Positions 59,133 to 64,000 of a stretch of DNA of 64,000 nucleotides are shown here, in pieces (the first letter of the stretch is position 1; each line of letters begins with the position of its first letter). Origin of the DNA: Megamerina dolium (taxonomy: Eukaryota; Arthropoda; Insecta; Diptera; Megamerinidae); the NCBI GenBank assembly GCA_963854835.1, contig OY978528.1, positions 11,936,242 through 12,000,241 on the forward strand, read 5' to 3'. The notes beneath the pieces are model-generated. The model saw nothing but the letters and a program-made list of their open reading frames with translations. It was not told the DNA's origin and ran no database searches. Position numbers and translations under genes: made by a program.

Positions 59133-59959
59133 ATGATAAAAATTGAAAACATATTGCCACGGAAAGCAAATGTTAGAGTGCAAGGTTATTTGGGCATTGA
59201 AGTGAGGAAGATAAATTTTTCTACAGAGGGGGTGTTACACGCGATTGTATTAATTGTATTAATACCGAAAAGGATATAAACTATTTCACAACGTCTTTTG
59301 GTAATCGACGAACGATCGTAAAATTAATTTCTTGGTTTGGGGACGAGCAAGAATCTAACGTAGTTGTAAACATAAACGGTAACAATAAAATAATCGATGT
59401 TATTCACATTGAACCGCCCCTATTAATACTGCAACGGTGCCAGAATAAATTACGATACAATTTTCGCACAAGCTTAGTGCTATTTTTAGACAATTTGAAA
59501 TCTCGTCATTCCATTCAGATCGTTGTGATTAGCTGCAGCAGTAAAGATAACTCTGTGGGACGAATACATCTTCATCGGCCAAGTGCCATTTTACAAAATC
59601 CGAGTACAAATAATTTAAACATCGACTGTAATTTTAACAAGAAAACAAAATTATATTTATTATTTAGGAATACGATTTTTAATCAGCCAAAAGTACATCG
59701 ACAAGTAGAAACAGGTAAAATTCAATTGTATTTCGGAATGTTATTCGCGCCCAGTGCAAATCATACTGTGACACTGCAACAGCAGTTGTCATCCCTGCAA
59801 CATGAACGGGATTTGAAAGACATTGTGAAATGCGATAATAATGGATTTATGTCCCGGCAAACGCAGTTACATCAGTCACCAGAAGTTCAAGGTACATATT
59901 TTCAAGTAGTTGTAATAAATGAAAATATTTTTTTTTGTAGAAAATACGTACATACATGA
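59133..59959 (+). CDS. Possible coding region of unknown family with a frame break
   Basis: I do not recognise it. A frame from the ATG at 59133 runs 48 codons to a stop at 59277 (MIKIENILPRKANVRVQGYL...). A second plus-strand frame is open from 59206 to 59959 and reads INTEKDINYFTTSFGNRRTI, then IDVIHIEPPLLILQRCQNKL and SIQIVVISCSSKDNSVGRIH. The second frame is unusually long for this AT-rich DNA and has ordinary amino-acid use. The two overlap around a run of five Gs (59228-59232), so a one-base indel or sequencing error could join them. Alternatively the second frame is an exon with acceptor TTTTTCTACAG at 59226 and donor AAG|GTACAT at 59892. No domain, signal peptide or membrane segment is evident. 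Confidence 0.45.
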
Positions 59960-61089
59960 CTACATATGTATTAATGTGTGCACATAAGTTTATTAACTCC
60001 GCTAATATATATTCACATGCCGGTTATTTTTAAAATGCTTCGTATTACATAATGATTTTCAAGTTTGCTTCGTATACACAAATCGCAACGCATACAGAAA
60101 CGTACATATGTATACATACAGAAGTGTGTATTCATACATACATATGTATAAGCTGACCAACCATTAATAATTGCAACTTCAAATAAACTTGAAATCAATA
60201 TATTTGAAGTTTTTATTAATTTTAAAGTAAATATGAATTCAAGTAACATGGAATTAGTTTATTTGACACAATTATAAAGCCAGCAAAGCTAGTATAATTA
60301 TTAAATAATTCTTTTTCTCTGTCTGCTTGGTCGATGTTAGGTTGAAAATCAATAAATAGGTAAATGTAAAAAACTCCCTTAAAAATATATATAAAACTTG
60401 AATAAAATTTTGTTTTAAATAATTTTAATCATTTGAGTTCTAACCGAATATGTAAGAGCAAACAAATTGAAGTTTGTTATATAACAAATTATACAAAAAA
60501 TTGGAATTTTTGTGAACATTTGCAGTATAAAAAGAGAAAAAAAGCGTATTTAAATTTTATTCCGAAAAGAATATCGGTCTGGATATTATGTATTATGTAT
60601 GCAATTTAGGCTGGGTCAAAGTCTAGGGAAAGAAAATTTCGACAACTTTGCTCAAAAAATATGACGATATTAAATATTTTCCCCAGCAAAAACAAAAGAT
60701 CAATTTTGGACTAACCGGTTCAATCTGTTTAGTTTTGACTGCAACTACATATATACATAGTTTTGTAGGGCAAAATTCCAAGAGAAGTGGTGGAAGTGTG
60801 GGGTGCCCTAAATATGTTTGGATGCATTAATGAGGTTCGACCTTACATTTCATTCCTCTAGAATCGCTTCCTAGAAAGCAATGAGGTTGTTGTTTATTTT
60901 GTTTTTTACTAATTTTGTGAGTGAGACCAACGTAACGGAAGTAAGTATGTTCGCAAAAATTAATGATTTGGAGCTGTGAAAGCGAATTTTGTAATTTTCC
61001 AAACTGACGACATTCTAAAATTTGCTTTCTGTGTGCCCAAGGAGGGGTGAAATGTATGATCGAACTACATACTGTTTCATTCCACATTT
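59960..61089. other. Intergenic
   Basis: AT-rich. No supported gene. If the preceding frame is an exon of a larger gene, part of this could be intron. Confidence 0.45.
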
Positions 61090-61310
61090 TTTTTGCCTAA
61101 AATTATCTGCCACCGCTCTCAATGTGCCCTTAGAAGGATGGAATGTATGACCGACCCTTATTAATTTTTGATCGCAACATCTTATATTAATCTACTGCCC
61201 CAATGGTCACCCCTTTGAGAAGCTTCGCTCAAAGTGAATCGGCAAATAACCACGAGGATCTCATCTACAAGGATGAAATGTAAGCCCGATCTGCCATAAT
61301 TTTACCGTTG
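61090..61310. repeat. Degenerate ~160-bp repeat, array 3
   Basis: Two units related to arrays 1 and 2: 'GGAATGTATGACCGACCCTT'-ATTAATTTTTG near 61143 and 'GATGAAATGTAAGCCCGATC' near 61272, about 136 bp apart. A partial unit (GGTGAAATGTATGATCGA) precedes them at about 61046. Confidence 0.7.
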
Positions 61311-63190
61311 AACATACTTATCACCTCTTGTTTAAAATTTGAGCCTTTTATAAAGGCAACAACTAGTAAACTGGGCAATTTCCTTCCTTGATATAAATTG
61401 TTGCAAATTATTCAAATTTGACGTATATCGCTAAGCTAAACCGTTTAAAAATTTTATCCGTCCTAATGCACTTTTATTTATAGACTGTTTGATATGCAAT
61501 ATTGTATATTATAAATTTGTGATTTATCAATTCGTGATTATAAAGTGCACGAATTAAAAAAAAAACGGTTATTGAATATGAATATTTTGCGGAAAATATT
61601 TTAAATATTGGCTTTCGAATAATTTAGCATAATTTACCCAGTTAACCGGTTAAATATTAATCATAAGTTATAAGTAAGCATGGAAGAATTTGTTTTATTT
61701 TCAATAAATATCCGAATTAGTATTCAATTTTCTTGGGAACATTCGATTATGCGTGTAGGCAATGTTAAAAAAATCGATTTTAAAAGTAAAAATAACCGGT
61801 TTTCGAATGCAAATAATCGGTTCAATATTCGAAATATAAAACCGGTTCATGGAAATAACAATTTCAACCCCGTTGTTGAAAAGAAAAAAAAAGCAATGAA
61901 ATGTTTAGTATAAAATATTTTTGTATTTTTTGTTTTTCTTTATTTGTTTTGACGCTTTCGTTGTTTGTACAAACCATTGTATGTATGCACGTACATACCT
62001 ACATATTATATTAGCTAAAATTTTATACTTTTTCGTCATTCGTTTTCTTTTTATTTGCTGCTATTTTTGTTTTAAATAAATGTTTTTATAATTTCGGTGT
62101 CAATAACATTAATTTCAAACTTTATTAGAATAAATCAAAGAATATTAATATACTCTGGTCTAAATAAATAAGCGTGATAATAAGAATATTATTAATAATA
62201 ATAAAAAATGAAGTTATTCTATGTATGTAAATGCACCCGCAAATACAAAATTGAATTAAAAAATTTTCCATCGGACTCATCGAAATGGAAAAGAAATAAG
62301 TAATGGGTGATATTTTAGAGTTATTATTATTTTAAAATTCTGGATAACTGTCAACAGATAGTAGCAATTAAAGAGTACAAGTATATTGAGTTTGTTTGAG
62401 CAGAAAAATTTTGAATGAAAATTTTGTGGCTATTATCTTTTTAAAAATTTAGAATTATGGTGTATAACTTTTAACCCAAAATAATTCGCACTCACATGAA
62501 ATCAAATTAAAAGAGCACCCTATATATTGTATATACGGGCAAAAAGAAAAAACACAACACGTGCACATTCTACTTAAGCATATGGCAATCGTTATATGCC
62601 AACATACATACATACATATATGTATATTTGTGTATGTGTATTGACGTATGAATGTATGTATTACCATATATGTATGTGAGTATGTACCATAAATGGATTT
62701 ATAAATGTAGGTACCTATACATAGATAGCAACATGGTGTAATCTCATGATTTTGGCATACATTTACAGTAACTTCAAACGAAAATCGTACTCTAAGATAA
62801 AATTTCCTTCTTTATCATAGTCTTAAATATGAAGAATATGGAAAATAGTGGCAACTTTCAATTTAAAATCAAAATCTCACAAATTTACCCTTCGTACAAT
62901 GACGAAGGGCTAGGCAATTGCTTAAAAATTCCATGCCATTTTGTGGTTTTATAGACATACATATGTTATTATTCAATATGTATTTCTATGGCAGTATTAG
63001 TTCAGAAGTAGTATTTCACGAGAATACCTGGAATTCACATTGTGTGCCGATATTTTTGAAGGTTATGCAAATTGAAAGAAGAGTAAAGTAAAGGATATGT
63101 AAAGCGATCCACAGTTCAGTCAATAACAGAATTGAAAAGAAATTGTAATCCTCTCATCTGGCAACATTAAAAGTTGACATGAATATAACT
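61311..63190. other. Intergenic
   Basis: AT-rich with ATACATAC-type simple repeats (about 62600-62690). A repeated AACCGGTTTTCG-like motif near 61795-61845 gives an NNRF-rich frame that is probably not coding. Confidence 0.45.
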
Positions 63191-63444
63191 TGATATATTC
63201 TCTCTGTCAATGGTAAAAATTATTTCGTTGAAAGTAGGAATGTTGTTGCTTTTTTTAATAGATTTCTCATAGAATGATATATTCTCTCTCTTAATGGTAA
63301 AAATGATTTCGTTGAAAGTAGGAATGTTGTTGCTATTTTTAATAGATTTCTCATAGAATAACATATTCTCTCTGTCATTGGTAAAAATTATTTCGTTGAA
63401 AGTAGAAATGTTTTTGCTTTTTTTAATAGATTTCTCATAGAAAT
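63191..63444. repeat. Three tandem copies of an 84-85-bp unit
   Basis: Units begin at 63191, 63275 and 63360. Each contains ATATTCTCTCTGTCAATGG, AAAAATTATTTCGTTGAAAG, TAGGAATGTTGTTGC and AATAGATTTCTCATAGAAT. The copies differ by only a few bases. On the minus strand the first two units are in frame with each other (84 bp = 28 codons) and read FYEKSIKNSNNIPTFNEIIF. Confidence 0.9.
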
Positions 63445-64000
63445 GTAACTTTTGCGATTATTCAAATAATGAGAGAGCTGAAACGCATAAATTTGAATGA
63501 ACAAGTTGAACATAAGCAATAAAAATGGCGGCAAATTTGTCAATGTTGATAAAAATTTGATTTTAAGTAATTCTCTATTACCATGGACTAGATAAAATTT
63601 CAAAGAATCATATCTTTCCATTTCAAATGGAAATGGATGGATGGTTCAAAAAGATTTTCCCGATTTTTAATTCTTTACAGCAGCGACTACTGTACTGGAT
63701 TATTCGATTTGGGGAATTTTATAGACAAATAGACGAGAAACTAGTTTGAACGTTTACAAAACGCATATAACTTGTGACTGCAATCATTTAAGCGAAGTTG
63801 CTATTGTGTGTGCCCTTTAAAAAGCTGGTTGCAGCTGCACGTGGTCGAGTGCCCGGAAGCACTCGACCACGTGGTCGACCAAGGTCTATTCACCTCATCA
63901 GGATACGGAAACGTTTTGTATGGGAACAAAACACAGCATTTCCGTATTTTTGCTGCTACAACAACACAAAAAGCGGTTACATATCATTCGAATGATTGTA
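63445..64000. other. Window end
   Basis: No gene supported. It contains the strong hairpin at 63838-63873. A plus-strand frame at 63798-63995 with an RPRGRPRS segment owes its composition to that hairpin. Confidence 0.45.
63838..63873. repeat. 15-bp perfect GC-rich hairpin
   Basis: CACGTGGTCGAGTGC (63838-63852), loop CCGGAA, and the exact complement GCACTCGACCACGTG (63859-63873). It is the most GC-rich palindrome in the window. Confidence 0.85.

Noticed and set aside
61680..61913. 77-codon frame with NNRF repeats
   Set aside because: Created by a simple AACCGGTT-like repeat; no homology or splice context.

Overview
This is animal nuclear DNA, very AT-rich, with short introns flanked by GT/AG, canonical polyadenylation signals and many decayed transposons. 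The gene set (L-threonine 3-dehydrogenase, VMA21, glutaminyl cyclase, a ZnT zinc transporter, complex I NDUFA9) sits close together in Drosophila (cytological region 77C, from memory). That block plus the mobile-element types points to a cyclorrhaphan fly, most likely a tephritid or relative; this is inference.

Layout. 1-6 kb: AT-rich DNA with a mariner fragment (3.4 kb) and the RNase H tail of a LINE (4.3 kb). 6.1-13.8 kb (+): threonine dehydrogenase in six exons; intron 1 carries a 5'-truncated SINE and a decayed mariner, intron 4 a second mariner with both inverted ends. 14.6-15.4 kb: degenerate ~160-bp tandem repeat. 16.3-19.9 kb (-): an unrecognised Q/N-rich protein in three exons. 21.65-22.0 kb (+): VMA21. 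24.8-26.0 kb (+): glutaminyl-peptide cyclotransferase. 26.5-31.6 kb (-): ZnT1-like transporter, convergent with the cyclase; its first intron holds more of the ~160-bp repeat. 31.6-50.4 kb: gene desert with palindromes, microsatellites, a mariner end, two more mariners, a SINE with clear target duplications and a LINE 3' end.

50.4-55.9 kb: an almost pristine Ty3/Gypsy LTR retrotransposon (439-bp LTRs differing at one base, ATAT target duplication, tRNA-Leu primer site, Gag, Pol). Gag and Pol are joined by a textbook-looking -1 frameshift signal, but most of the reverse transcriptase is deleted. 55.9-56.6 kb: a MITE nested in a MITE, both with 8-bp hAT-type target duplications. 56.8-58.3 kb (+): NDUFA9/ND-39 in four exons. 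59.1-60.0 kb (+): an unrecognised possible coding stretch with a reading-frame break. 60-64 kb: more ~160-bp repeat, an 84-bp triplicate and a strong hairpin.

The five recognised genes are separate housekeeping functions (mitochondrial threonine catabolism, V-ATPase assembly, N-terminal pyroglutamate formation, zinc transport, respiratory complex I); nothing indicates a shared pathway. The most notable signals are the frameshift cassette, the altered metal-site residues in the ZnT protein, the SINE pair, the nested MITEs and the dispersed ~160-bp repeat.
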